Assembly: GCA_030146915.1 (NCBI GenBank)
Contig: JASLAT010000004.1
Coordinates: 1-39,908, forward strand
DNA length: 39,908 bases
Origin: Tissierellales bacterium
GTDB taxonomy: Bacteria; Bacillota; Clostridia; Tissierellales; Tissierellaceae
Direction: 5' to 3'
Positions 7,094 to 16,427 of this stretch are shown piece after piece. How positions within the stretch are numbered: the stretch's first letter is position 1; every line of letters begins with the position of its first letter. The translations under genes and the position numbers were made by a program. The notes under the pieces are model-generated. The model did no database searches. It was given only the letters and a program-made list of their open reading frames with translations, and was not told the DNA's origin.

Positions 7094-8819
7094 CTAAACC
7101 TGTTGTACTATCAACGGTTACTTTACCACCATTTTCTAATACACTTAAGGCATCCTTAGCACCAACTATAGTAGGTTTTTCAAGATTTAATCCTACAATT
7201 GCTGCATGAGAAGTAAGACCACCTTCCTCTGTGATTATTCCAGAAGACCTTTTTATATATTCTATCATATGCTTATCAGTATAGGAAGAGACTATTATAT
7301 CTCCATCCTTAAAGTTATTTTCTAAATCCAACATATCTTTAACTAAGCATACTCTTCCAGAAGAGCTTTGTTTTCCTATACCGTCTCCCTTAACTAAAAC
7401 TTCTCCGATAGTATGAACCTTTATTAAGTTTGTAGACCCTGCTAATCCGACAGGTACACCAGCTGTTACTACTACTAAGTCTCCTTCATCTACATATCCT
7501 TTTTCCATAGCTGCCTGTATAGAATAATCTATAACATCATCTGTGGAATCACTATAAGGGGATAGTACTGGGTAAACTCCCCAAGTTAAAGATAATCTTC
7601 TCATAACAGATTTTTTAGTTGTTGCCGCTATAACTGGAACACTAGGTCTAAATTTAGAAATAGATTTAGATGTATAGCCTGAGGAAGTAGCAGTTATTAT
7701 AGCAGTTGCATCTAATTGACTAGCTGTAGTACATGTTGCTCTACCTATTGCATTAGTAACTGATAGATCTTTTTTACCTACTGTTAAATCAAATAGATTT
7801 TTATAGTCCTCTGACTTTTCAGTAGCTATAGCTATATTACTCATAGTCTCTACTGCCTTAACAGGATACTTACCCATAGCCGATTCACCTGATAACATAA
7901 TAGCGCCTGTTCCATCTAAAATAGCATTAGCAACATCCGTAACTTCCGCTCTAGTAGGTCTAGGGTTTCTTATCATAGAATCTAACATTTGAGTAGCTGT
8001 AATTACTGATTTACCCATTTCATTAGCTTTTCTTATTAGTTTCTTTTGAACCATAGGAATTTCTTCTGTTTTTATTTCAACTCCTAAGTCCCCTCTAGCT
8101 ACCATAACTCCATCTGAAGCTTCTAAAATTTCTTCTATATTATCCACGCCTTCTTGATTTTCTATCTTAGAAATTATTTCTATATTTTCCCCACCATTAT
8201 CCTCTAATATTTTTCTAATTTCTAAAACATCATCAGCTTTTCTTATAAATGAAGGTGCGATAAATTCAACCTCATTTTCTATACCAAATAATATATCTTC
8301 TATGTCCTTCTCTGTTATAGAAGGTAGATTAAGTTTAACATTTGGAACATTTACTCCTTTATGATTGGATAATTCTCCGCTATTTAAGGCTATACAGTTT
8401 ACATCTGTATCTGTAACATCTACAACCTCTAATTCAACCAAACCATCATCAATAAGAATTATTGTTCCCTTCTGCACATCTTTAGGTAAATCTTCATAGG
8501 ATTGACTAACTATAGTTTTATCTCCTAATATGTCTCTAGTAGTTAGAGTAAATTTATCTCCATAATTTAATTCTATAGGCCCTTCTTTAAAGTTTCCTAA
8601 TCTAATTTCAGGACCCTTAGTATCTAGCATAATTCCAATAGGTAGGTCTAATTCATCCCTAACTTCCTTTATATTATCTATTGTCTTTTTATGCCCCTCA
8701 TGATCACCATGTGAAAAGTTTAGCCTACAAACATTCAAACCTTTTTTAAATAATTGTCTTAGGACTTCTTTTGAGTCAGATGCTGGTCCTATAGTACAAA
8801 CCATCTTTGTTTTTTTCAT
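7065..8819 (-). CDS. pyk: Pyruvate kinase with C-terminal PEP-utiliser-like domain
   Basis: Converts phosphoenolpyruvate and ADP to pyruvate and ATP in the last step of glycolysis. The catalytic part runs about 1-470 (TIGPAS at the N-terminus, MLDTKGPEIR, ARGDLGVEI, ITATQMLDSM, and an allosteric C domain with TATSSGYT). An extra domain of about 110 residues follows, with GGLTSHAAIVG starting at residue 533; TSHAA is the phosphohistidine-domain signature of PEP-utilising enzymes. This 584-residue architecture is common in Bacilli and Clostridia, whereas enteric pyruvate kinases are about 470. The ATG has AAGGAG upstream, 14 bases after the pfkA stop, so pfkA and pyk are co-transcribed. A terminator follows. 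Confidence 0.96.
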   Translation of the reverse strand: MKKTKMVCTIGPASDSKEVLRQLFKKGLNVCRLNFSHGDHEGHKKTIDNIKEVRDELDLPIGIMLDTKGPEIRLGNFKEGPIELNYGDKFTLTTRDILGDKTIVSQSYEDLPKDVQKGTIILIDDGLVELEVVDVTDTDVNCIALNSGELSNHKGVNVPNVKLNLPSITEKDIEDILFGIENEVEFIAPSFIRKADDVLEIRKILEDNGGENIEIISKIENQEGVDNIEEILEASDGVMVARGDLGVEIKTEEIPMVQKKLIRKANEMGKSVITATQMLDSMIRNPRPTRAEVTDVANAILDGTGAIMLSGESAMGKYPVKAVETMSNIAIATEKSEDYKNLFDLTVGKKDLSVTNAIGRATCTTASQLDATAIITATSSGYTSKSISKFRPSVPVIAATTKKSVMRRLSLTWGVYPVLSPYSDSTDDVIDYSIQAAMEKGYVDEGDLVVVTAGVPVGLAGSTNLIKVHTIGEVLVKGDGIGKQSSSGRVCLVKDMLDLENNFKDGDIIVSSYTDKHMIEYIKRSSGIITEEGGLTSHAAIVGLNLEKPTIVGAKDALSVLENGGKVTVDSTTGLVYKGEARVL

Positions 8820-8833
8820 ATTTATTCTCCTTC

Positions 8834-9793
8834 CTATATAGAAAGTATATCTGTCATTTCAAACATATGTTGGTCGAATACCTTCTCTGTTTCTAGTGCT
8901 TCTTTTATATCTAAATCTATAACATCATTATTCTTAATACCTAGTGCTCTATTATATTTTCCATCTTTTAAAAGTTCCACTGCTCTATTTCCCATTTTAC
9001 TAGCAATTATTCTATCAAAAGTAGATGGAGTTCCTCCTCTTTGTATATACCCTAAAATAGTAACTCTAGTGTCTATTCCTGTTTTTTCTGAAATTTGGTC
9101 AGATATTTCATAAGCATTGCCTACTCCTTCAGCTAGAACAATTATGTGATGTAATTTTCCTCTGTTTTTTCCTTGTAAAGCTTTTTTAGCAACCTTAGAT
9201 ATATCAAGTTCAACCTCTGGTATAATAATACTTTCAGCTCCCCCTGCTAATCCTGCATAAATAGCTATATCTCCACAATTTCTTCCCATAACTTCTATAA
9301 CATTGGCCCTACCATGAGATGTTGAAGTATCTCTTATTTTAGAAATTGCATCAACAACAGTTTCAACAGCTGTCATAAATCCGATAGTATAGTCAGTATA
9401 TCCACAATCATTATCTATTGTGCAAGGTATACCTATTACTGGTACTCCTGCATCTGCTAACTTTTCTCCTCCTTTTAGGCTACCATCACCACCTAAAACT
9501 ACCAGAGCATCTATATGATATACATCTATAATATTAAGGGCCTTTTTAAATCCTTCTTCAGTCATAAATTCATCAGACCTAGCAGATCTTAACATGGTTC
9601 CTCCTCTTTGTATTATATCTGCAACAGATGATAGATCCATCTGATCTACTAATCCTTCCATAAGACCCTTATATCCCTGCCTTATCCCTACAACCTCTAG
9701 ATTATAATATATAGCTGTTCTAACTACAGCCCTAATAGCCGCGTTCATTCCTGGTGCATCTCCACCGCTGGTTAATATACCTATCTTTTTCAT
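8834..9793 (-). CDS. pfkA: ATP-dependent 6-phosphofructokinase
   Basis: Phosphorylates fructose 6-phosphate in the committed step of glycolysis. The 319-residue length is that of bacterial PfkA. Visible motifs are LTSGGDAPGMNAAIR (ATP site), GGDGS (the Gly of ATP-using rather than pyrophosphate-using enzymes), TIDND with TIGFMTA (substrate and catalytic Asp), EVMGRNCGDIA and QRGGTPS. It starts at an ATG with AAGAGGTG upstream, about 60 bases after the dnaE stop. The order dnaE-pfkA-pyk is a familiar Firmicutes arrangement. Confidence 0.96.
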   Translation of the reverse strand: MKKIGILTSGGDAPGMNAAIRAVVRTAIYYNLEVVGIRQGYKGLMEGLVDQMDLSSVADIIQRGGTMLRSARSDEFMTEEGFKKALNIIDVYHIDALVVLGGDGSLKGGEKLADAGVPVIGIPCTIDNDCGYTDYTIGFMTAVETVVDAISKIRDTSTSHGRANVIEVMGRNCGDIAIYAGLAGGAESIIIPEVELDISKVAKKALQGKNRGKLHHIIVLAEGVGNAYEISDQISEKTGIDTRVTILGYIQRGGTPSTFDRIIASKMGNRAVELLKDGKYNRALGIKNNDVIDLDIKEALETEKVFDQHMFEMTDILSI

Positions 9794-9851
9794 ATAAACA
9801 CCTCTTATATTCCTTTAGTATATTGTAACATATCATAAGATGTTTTTTTAA

Positions 9852-12800
9852 TTATTTAAATTTAACAGATCCACTACCTAGATTTAAAGCTAGTTTTCTA
9901 ATAAGTTCATCATCTTTTCTAACCCAAAGACCTTCCTCTGCATAAACCATGCTATCTTCTTTTTCAAAATATATAAATACAGGAATATTTCCTGGATATT
10001 TAGCAAGTAAAGACTTTATTAATCTAAGTGTATCTAAATTATTAATACTTGATAATTTCAGGTATAATCTTTCCTCACTAGGCTTTTTAAGCTCCCTTAT
10101 CCTTTGTACTATAATTTGTGGACTATCCACCTCTGATATGCTAACTCGACCTTCTATTACAACTATAGTATCCTCTATTAAATACTCTAAATATTTCTCA
10201 TACACATTTGGAAAGACTATACATTCAATATCCCCTACAAGATCTTCCAATTGAATAAATGCCATCATATCATTATTCTTAGTTAGCATATTCTTTCTGT
10301 TGCTTATCATGCCAGCAATTTTTATATAGGAGCCATCACTTATTTTTTGAACGGAACCTGTTAAATCTTCCTGGCTATAGTTTTTTAACTCAAGACTATT
10401 AACATCTGACAACTGTTTTAATCTTTCTTCATACTCTTCTAAAGGATGCCCTGATAAATATATACCGGCTATTTCCTTCTCCATGTTTAATTTTATATTT
10501 TTAGGAAAATCCTTTAAATCTGGTAAATTATCTCCATGAAACTCAGTTTTCCCACTATCAAAAAGAGATACTTGTCCTTCTATATTTCTTCTATTATCAG
10601 CATTTACTGAATCTATTATTTTTTCATATACTGATAAATATTGTGCTCTATTTCCTCCTAATGAATCCATTGCACCACATTTAATTAAAGATTCTACAGC
10701 TCTTTTGTTTAATACATGACTATCTTTTTTACTTACTCTTTCTACAAAGTCCGTTAAGGATTTAAACTTACCATCTTCCCTAGCTTCTACTATAGCTTCT
10801 ATAAACTTTGCACCAACATTTTTTACAGCAGATAGACCAAACCTAATTGCCTTACCGTTTACAGTAAATTTTAAATTAGACTCATTAATATCTGGTGGTA
10901 AAACTTCTATACCTAATCTTTTAGATTCCTGTATATATAAAGATACAGAACTTGTATCATTCATAACCGATGATATTAAGGCAGCCATAAATTCCACCGG
11001 ATAGTAATACTTTAACCAGGCTGTTCTATAAGCTACTACTGCATATGCTGCTGAATGCGACTTATTAAAAGCATAATTAGCAAAGTCTAACATTAAATCA
11101 TATATTTTTGCTGCAACTTTTTCATCAAGTCCCTTCCTAACAGCTCCAGAGGTTATAATATTTCCATCTTCATCTTTTTGACCATATATGAAGTTTTTCT
11201 TCTCTTCTTCCATTACCTTCATATCTTTTTTACCCATGGCTCTTCTTAGTATATCCGCCTGCCCCATGGAGTAGCCACCAATCTTTCTTACTATCTCCAT
11301 AACCTGTTCTTGATAAACTATACATCCATAGGTTACATCTAGAATATCTTCTAGTGAATCGTCTATATATTCTATAAGTGATGGGTCATGCTTATTTCTT
11401 ACAAAGGTTGGAATTTGATTCATAGGACCTGGTCTATAAAGTGAGTTAGCCGCTATAAGGTTCTCAAAAACATTAGGTTTAAGTTCCTTTAAAAAGGCCC
11501 TCATACCTGCAGATTCAAATTGAAAAACTCCCAAAGTTTCTGCCCTTGCAAATAAGTCTAATACATTTTTATCTTCATAATTAAAATCACTATCAAAAAC
11601 AATTTTTTTCCCATGATTTTCTTCAACTAGGTTAATAGTATCTTGAATTACTGTAAGAGTTCTTAAACCTAAAAAATCCATCTTTAATAGCCCTAATTCT
11701 TCTAACTCATTCATATCAAACTGAGTAGTTATAGCATCTTTATTCCTTAAAAGTGGTACATACTCTGTTATAGGTTCCTTAGATATTACTACCCCTGCTG
11801 CATGAGTAGAGGTATGTCTAGGTAAGCCCTCAACTGCTTTTGAATAATCTATAAGTGTCCTTACTTCATTGTCCTTTTGGTAAAGCTCCCTTAAACTCTT
11901 ATTAACTTCTAAAGCTTTTTTAATAGTGATTCCTAGTTCCATAGGGATTTGCTTTGCCACATAATCAACCTGGCTATAAGGCATGTTTAATGCTCTTCCA
12001 ACATCTCTTATAGCACCTCTTGCAGCCATTGTACCAAAGGTTACTATTTGAGCTACCCTATCACTACCATACTTCTCTATAACATAGTCAATAACTTCTT
12101 CTCTTCTTTCATAACAAAAGTCTATATCTATATCTGGCATGGATACTCTCTCTGGATTTAAAAACCTTTCAAATATTAATCCATGTTCTATTGGATCTAT
12201 ATCTATTATTCCTAAACCATACGATATTAAGCTACCAGCTGCAGAACCTCTTCCCGGACCAACTATTATACCTTTTTCTTTAGCAAACCTTATAAAGTCC
12301 CATACTATTAAGAAGTAATCTACATATCCCATATTAACTATAGTATTAAATTCAAACTCAAATCTAGATAATATTTCCTCACTTAAAGAACCATAACGTT
12401 CTTTAAGTCCTTTTAATGTTAGATACTTTAAATAGCTTTCATTATCATAGCCTTCAGGAACCTTATATTCAGGTAAATGTAAGGTATTAAAATCTAATTC
12501 TACATTACATCTATTCGCAATAATACCTGTATTTTTTAAAGCTTCAGGATACTCACTAAATATACTTTCCATTTCTTTTGGTGACTTTAGGTAAAACTCT
12601 TCAGCTGGAAACTTCATTCTATTTTCCTGATCTACACTAGCACCTGTTTGGATACATAATAAAACATCATGTACTTTAGCATCTTCTTTTTTCAAATAAT
12701 GGATATCATTTGTGGCAACTAATGGAATGTTTGTTTCCTTTGATATTTGAACTAGACCCTGATTAACTATTTTTTGATCCCTTAATCCATAATCTTGTAA

Positions 12801-13325
12801 TTCTAAAAAAAAGTTTCCCTCACCTAATATTTCCTGATACTCTAAGGCTCTTTTTTTTGCTCCTTCATAGTCATTATTTAATAAATGCCTAGGGACCTCA
12901 CCACTTAAACAAGCTGATAACCCTATTAGCCCTTCACTATATTTTCTTAAAAGCTCTTTATCAATCCTTGGTCTATAGTAAAAACCATTTACATAAGCTT
13001 CTGATACTAACTTCATCAAGTTTTTATAACCGGTATTGTTTTCTGCTAATAGTATTAAATGGTATTGGTGTTTATCCTTTGGCTCCCTGTCCCTATAATT
13101 ATTAATAGCAACATAAACCTCTGATCCTAATATAGGTTTAACTCCATGTGCTTTAGCTTCTTTATAGAATTCTACAACTCCAAACATAGAGCCATGATCT
13201 GTTATAGCTATTGAGTTCATATTAAGCTCTTTTACTCTATCCATCATTTCAGAAATTTTTATTGAACCATCCAACAAACTATATTCTGTATGGACATGTA
13301 GGTGTGTAAAATTATACTTATTCAA
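9852..13325 (-). CDS. dnaE: DNA polymerase III alpha subunit, DnaE type
   Basis: A 1157-residue C-family replicative polymerase subunit. Domains in order: an N-terminal PHP domain (THLHVHTEYS about 7-16, ITDHGSMFG), the palm with PGRGSAAGS and the catalytic PDIDIDF, fingers, tandem helix-hairpin-helix (GLSAVKNVG about 815), and an OB fold about 980-1060 (IAGMISNRK, LEDLVGDIECIVF). There is no exonuclease insertion, so this is DnaE and not PolC; in many Firmicutes DnaE works beside PolC in primer extension. The start is a TTG with GGAG eight bases upstream. It lies 50 bases after the whiA stop, with a weak hairpin between. Confidence 0.96.
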   Translation of the reverse strand: MNKYNFTHLHVHTEYSLLDGSIKISEMMDRVKELNMNSIAITDHGSMFGVVEFYKEAKAHGVKPILGSEVYVAINNYRDREPKDKHQYHLILLAENNTGYKNLMKLVSEAYVNGFYYRPRIDKELLRKYSEGLIGLSACLSGEVPRHLLNNDYEGAKKRALEYQEILGEGNFFLELQDYGLRDQKIVNQGLVQISKETNIPLVATNDIHYLKKEDAKVHDVLLCIQTGASVDQENRMKFPAEEFYLKSPKEMESIFSEYPEALKNTGIIANRCNVELDFNTLHLPEYKVPEGYDNESYLKYLTLKGLKERYGSLSEEILSRFEFEFNTIVNMGYVDYFLIVWDFIRFAKEKGIIVGPGRGSAAGSLISYGLGIIDIDPIEHGLIFERFLNPERVSMPDIDIDFCYERREEVIDYVIEKYGSDRVAQIVTFGTMAARGAIRDVGRALNMPYSQVDYVAKQIPMELGITIKKALEVNKSLRELYQKDNEVRTLIDYSKAVEGLPRHTSTHAAGVVISKEPITEYVPLLRNKDAITTQFDMNELEELGLLKMDFLGLRTLTVIQDTINLVEENHGKKIVFDSDFNYEDKNVLDLFARAETLGVFQFESAGMRAFLKELKPNVFENLIAANSLYRPGPMNQIPTFVRNKHDPSLIEYIDDSLEDILDVTYGCIVYQEQVMEIVRKIGGYSMGQADILRRAMGKKDMKVMEEEKKNFIYGQKDEDGNIITSGAVRKGLDEKVAAKIYDLMLDFANYAFNKSHSAAYAVVAYRTAWLKYYYPVEFMAALISSVMNDTSSVSLYIQESKRLGIEVLPPDINESNLKFTVNGKAIRFGLSAVKNVGAKFIEAIVEAREDGKFKSLTDFVERVSKKDSHVLNKRAVESLIKCGAMDSLGGNRAQYLSVYEKIIDSVNADNRRNIEGQVSLFDSGKTEFHGDNLPDLKDFPKNIKLNMEKEIAGIYLSGHPLEEYEERLKQLSDVNSLELKNYSQEDLTGSVQKISDGSYIKIAGMISNRKNMLTKNNDMMAFIQLEDLVGDIECIVFPNVYEKYLEYLIEDTIVVIEGRVSISEVDSPQIIVQRIRELKKPSEERLYLKLSSINNLDTLRLIKSLLAKYPGNIPVFIYFEKEDSMVYAEEGLWVRKDDELIRKLALNLGSGSVKFK

Positions 13326-13350
13326 ACAATCAACTCCAATAAAATAATAA

Positions 13351-13376
13351 AATAATCTTCCCTAAGAAAGATTATT
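13351..13376 (-). terminator. Weak hairpin between whiA and dnaE
   Basis: A 9-bp AT-rich stem (13351-13359 with 13368-13376) overlaps the whiA stop and is followed on the minus strand by T-rich sequence. It is probably a partial terminator allowing read-through into dnaE. Confidence 0.4.
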
Positions 13377-14338
13377 TATAAGTTTAAATCTTTTCCTTCT
13401 TTTAAATCATCTGCAATCTTATCTATCTTCCTAAATCTATGATTAACACCAGATTTACCAACAGGTGGATTCATAAGTTCCCCAATTTCCTTAAGACTTA
13501 AGTCTTGGTTTTCTATCCTTAATTCGGCTACTTCCCTTAACTTATTTGGTAATTTATTAATTCCTATCTTTTCATCAATATATAAAATATTTTCTAGTTG
13601 CCTTACAGCTGCATCTATTGTCTTACTAAGATTGGCTGTTTCACAATTTACTAATCTATTTATATTATTTCTAATATCTTTTAAGATTCTAATATCTTCC
13701 ATTTTTAAAAGAGCCTGATGGGCTCCTATTATATTTAAAAGGTCAGAAATCTGATTAGCTTCTTTTAGATATATTACATAATTATCCTTTCTTAAAACAA
13801 TTTTAGACTCTAGATTAAAACTATTTATAAGGTTTGATAAATCTTCAGCATGAATTTGGCTATCTGTTACAAATTCTATATGGTAAGTTTTCTCTGGATT
13901 ACTAATAGATCCTCCTCCTAAAAAAGCTCCTCTTATATAAGATCTTCTACAGCACCTATTATCTATCATATGCTTAGGAATTGAATAATTAGGACTAAAT
14001 ATACTAGACTTATCATCTAAAAAACCTACATCTTCAATTATTCTTTTAGAAATTAACCTGTCATTTACAACAATAAGATAATTATTATTTTTCTTAAGCT
14101 TGGTATTTCTTCTTACTCTAACTTGTATATCAGCCTCATATAAAAGCTTTAAGATTGAAAAAATTCTCCTAGCTATAGCAGCATTTTCTGTTGAAAAACT
14201 TACATTTATTTGTTGCGTGCCAGAAAGCTGAATACTACCATTCATTCTAACTATTGCAGATAACTCTGCTATAGCACAGCATTTATTTTTAAGTTCCATT
14301 CTTGATAATTCATTTTTCGTTTTACCTGAAAAGGTCAT
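13376..14338 (-). CDS. whiA: WhiA-family DNA-binding protein
   Basis: A 320-residue WhiA homologue. WhiA is a sporulation regulator in Streptomyces, and in Bacillus it affects cell division and chromosome segregation. It combines an N-terminal degenerate LAGLIDADG homing-endonuclease-like fold (AELSAIVRMNGSI, then YIRGAFLGGGSI about 133-144) with a C-terminal helix-turn-helix about 275-312 (LSLKEIGELM, VGKSGVNHRFRKI). Length is normal. AGGTGG precedes the ATG. The Nudix gene ends 13 bases upstream. In most Firmicutes whiA follows rapZ (yvcJ) and yvcK, with a Nudix gene (yvcI) before them. Here the Nudix gene abuts whiA directly and the two middle genes are absent from this locus. Confidence 0.95.
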   Translation of the reverse strand: MTFSGKTKNELSRMELKNKCCAIAELSAIVRMNGSIQLSGTQQINVSFSTENAAIARRIFSILKLLYEADIQVRVRRNTKLKKNNNYLIVVNDRLISKRIIEDVGFLDDKSSIFSPNYSIPKHMIDNRCCRRSYIRGAFLGGGSISNPEKTYHIEFVTDSQIHAEDLSNLINSFNLESKIVLRKDNYVIYLKEANQISDLLNIIGAHQALLKMEDIRILKDIRNNINRLVNCETANLSKTIDAAVRQLENILYIDEKIGINKLPNKLREVAELRIENQDLSLKEIGELMNPPVGKSGVNHRFRKIDKIADDLKEGKDLNL

Positions 14339-14351
14339 ACTACCACCTCGA

Positions 14352-14759
14352 TTAACTTTCTTTCATCATCTTTAAAGCTTTTTCTATGATTTGTCTTTCA
14401 TCATCATACCTGAGTAATTCTCCTGCTCTATCTTTATGGACGAATACAACCTCTATAAAGCCCTCACTTTTTTGTGGTACTGTTTCCATAGAGTTTGTAA
14501 CCATTAAATACCAATGTACTGTTTTATCTACTCTCTTATTATATTTATAATTTTTATAACTATACTCAGCCTTACCTATATAATCTATAATTTTACCTCT
14601 ACTACCCGACTCTTCTTCTACTTCTCTTAAGGCTGTTTGCATTAGGCTTTCGCCTGCCTCCACTCGACCTTTTGGTAATACCCAATCTCCATTAAATTTC
14701 CTTAAAAGTAAGATTGCATTACCAAAGACAACCACACCTCCTGCGCTGGTCTCTTTCAT
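14352..14759 (-). CDS. Nudix hydrolase
   Basis: A 135-residue protein with a complete Nudix box: G-x5-E-x7-REVEEESG, beginning GRVEAGES near residue 31. It hydrolyses a nucleoside diphosphate linked to another moiety; the substrate cannot be read from sequence. KETSAGGVVVF at the N-terminus resembles the YvcI/MutT group. It is probably the first gene of the whiA-dnaE-pfkA-pyk run. A possible promoter on the minus strand (TATAAT at 14798-14793, TTGAAA 19 bases further upstream) has a rather long spacer. The M42 peptidase gene is divergent. Confidence 0.9.
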   Translation of the reverse strand: MKETSAGGVVVFGNAILLLRKFNGDWVLPKGRVEAGESLMQTALREVEEESGSRGKIIDYIGKAEYSYKNYKYNKRVDKTVHWYLMVTNSMETVPQKSEGFIEVVFVHKDRAGELLRYDDERQIIEKALKMMKES

Positions 14760-14859
14760 CTATATCACTCCTGATTTATCCTTATTAATACTATTATACT
14801 ATAAATCTATTGTATTATTTCAAATATTTATTATATCATATAAATGGGAGGTTGATTAA

Positions 14860-15891
14860 ATGGATTATTTTTTAAATAAACTGGAAAAACTAGTAAATAT
14901 AGCTAGTCCTAGTGGTAATACTAGCAAGGCTATTTTATTTTTAAGGGAAGAGTTTGAAAACTTAGGCCTAAAAGTTCACATCAATAAAAAAGGTGCCCTA
15001 TTGGCCAGCATGGATGGTAAGAATAATAGTAAAGAAGTTACTCTTTCAGCCCATGTAGATACTCTAGGAGCTATGGTAAAAGAAATCAAATCAAATGGAA
15101 GGTTAAAAATAAGTCAAATCGGTGGTTACTCTTGGAATAGTATTGAAGGTGAGTATGTTAAGATTGAAACTATAGAGGGTGATATTTATACTGGTACAGT
15201 TTTATTAGACTATTCATCAGTACATGTTCATGGTAACGAACATAATACTAGAGAAAGATCAGAAAGCACTATTGAAATTAGACTAGATGAAAAAGTATCA
15301 TCTTGTGATGATGTTCTAGCTTTGGGTATAAATGTAGGAGACTTTGTAAGCTTTAATCCTAAGTTTGAAGTAACAAAGTCTGGATTTATAAAATCAAGAC
15401 ACTTAGATGACAAGGCAGGAGTAGTATCTATAATGACTGCTATTAAAAATATGGTAAATAAAAAATTAAAACCACTATATAAAACACATATTTTTATATC
15501 TAATTATGAAGAAGTAGGACATGGTGCTGCTACAGGCATACCTAAGAATACCGATGAATTTATAGCAGTAGACATGGCTGCACCAGGACAAGGTCAAACC
15601 TCTAGTGAGTTTATTACTAGTATATGTGCAAAAGATAGTTCTGGCCCATACGATTACGAGTTAAGAAAAAAACTTATTAATTTATGTAAAGAGAAGGAAA
15701 TAGAATATTCCGTTGATATATATCCCTTCTATGGCTCAGATGGATCAGCAGCACTTAGAGCTGGATTTGAATTCCCTGTAGGTTTAATTGGACCTGGAGT
15801 TGATGCTTCTCATAGTACTGAAAGGACTCATGTAGATGCTATTTCTAATACTGTAAAACTAATTGAAAGTTACTTAACTATAGAGATATAA
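14860..15891 (+). CDS. M42 family metallo-aminopeptidase
   Basis: A 343-residue zinc/cobalt aminopeptidase of the M42 family (FrvX/YsdC/CelM/TET type), large cytoplasmic assemblies that trim peptides. Ligand and catalytic motifs are present: SAHVDTLG (His65, Asp67), RHLDDKAG (bridging Asp), NYEEVGHGAA (catalytic and ligand Glu), AVDMAAPG (Asp), and HSTERTH near residue 325 (His). Length is typical. GGGAGG lies eight bases upstream of the ATG. It leads a small plus-strand group with the next two genes. Some M42 relatives were called endoglucanases (CelM); aminopeptidase is the safer call. Confidence 0.92.
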   Translation: MDYFLNKLEKLVNIASPSGNTSKAILFLREEFENLGLKVHINKKGALLASMDGKNNSKEVTLSAHVDTLGAMVKEIKSNGRLKISQIGGYSWNSIEGEYVKIETIEGDIYTGTVLLDYSSVHVHGNEHNTRERSESTIEIRLDEKVSSCDDVLALGINVGDFVSFNPKFEVTKSGFIKSRHLDDKAGVVSIMTAIKNMVNKKLKPLYKTHIFISNYEEVGHGAATGIPKNTDEFIAVDMAAPGQGQTSSEFITSICAKDSSGPYDYELRKKLINLCKEKEIEYSVDIYPFYGSDGSAALRAGFEFPVGLIGPGVDASHSTERTHVDAISNTVKLIESYLTIEI

Positions 15892-15903
15892 GGAGTTGTT
15901 TTT

Positions 15904-16416
15904 TTGAATACTATTAATGAAAAATTTATAATCGATCTTCAGGGCAAATCTTTTGTTACCTATGAAGGTTTATTAGATTTAGCACATCAAAATGGCTTGT
16001 TATCTATAGATGTACAGCTTTTACAAGTTCCATCTAGAGAGAATAACATGACTGCAGTATGTATGGCTACAGCAAGAACTAAAGATTCTAGTTTTACTGA
16101 TATAGGAGATGCATCACCTAGTTCTGTTGCAAGTAGTCTTATACCACATATAATACGTATGGCATCTACAAGAGCAAAAGCTAGGGCACTTAGAGACCTA
16201 ACTAATATAGGTATGACTGCATATGAGGAATTATCAATGCCAGAAAATAAGGTTAATAATATAGAGAGTGAACCTCAACCACCTACTCCTAAACAAATAG
16301 AAACACTTAAGCAACTAGCCAGTCAAAATAATTTAAATATAGATCTATCTAAACTAAATAAAAAGACTGCAGGAACTTTGATTGGTGAACTTTTTAGTAA
16401 ATATAATATTAAGTAG
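15904..16416 (+). CDS. Probable Rad52/DdrA-like single-strand DNA annealing protein
   Basis: A 170-residue protein. The core about 1-112 shows FVTYEGLLDLAHQNG, SVASSLIPHIIRMASTR and a conserved-looking MASTRAKARALRDLTNIGM (86-104). This resembles the Rad52/DdrA-like proteins of phages, archaea and some bacteria, which bind and anneal single-stranded DNA. A proline-rich linker (124-129) leads to a C-terminal helical module about 128-170 (TPKQIETLKQLA, KKTAGTLIGELF), a tail often seen on phage recombination proteins. The start is a TTG with AGGAG eight bases upstream, overlapping the end of the peptidase gene's transcript, so it is probably co-transcribed and co-regulated with it. No other phage gene is nearby. 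The assignment rests on motif memory and is moderate; a plain ssDNA-binding role is the alternative. Confidence 0.5.
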   Translation: MNTINEKFIIDLQGKSFVTYEGLLDLAHQNGLLSIDVQLLQVPSRENNMTAVCMATARTKDSSFTDIGDASPSSVASSLIPHIIRMASTRAKARALRDLTNIGMTAYEELSMPENKVNNIESEPQPPTPKQIETLKQLASQNNLNIDLSKLNKKTAGTLIGELFSKYNIK

Positions 16417-16427
16417 GTGATTTTATA

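Noticed and set aside
9949..10254. A 101-codon open frame on the plus strand within dnaE
   Set aside because: It lies wholly antisense to a strong dnaE coding match and has no ribosome site or recognisable protein features.
15904..16416. Prophage remnant suggested by the Rad52-like gene
   Set aside because: No integrase, structural, lysis or other phage gene flanks it, and the neighbours are ordinary chromosomal genes.
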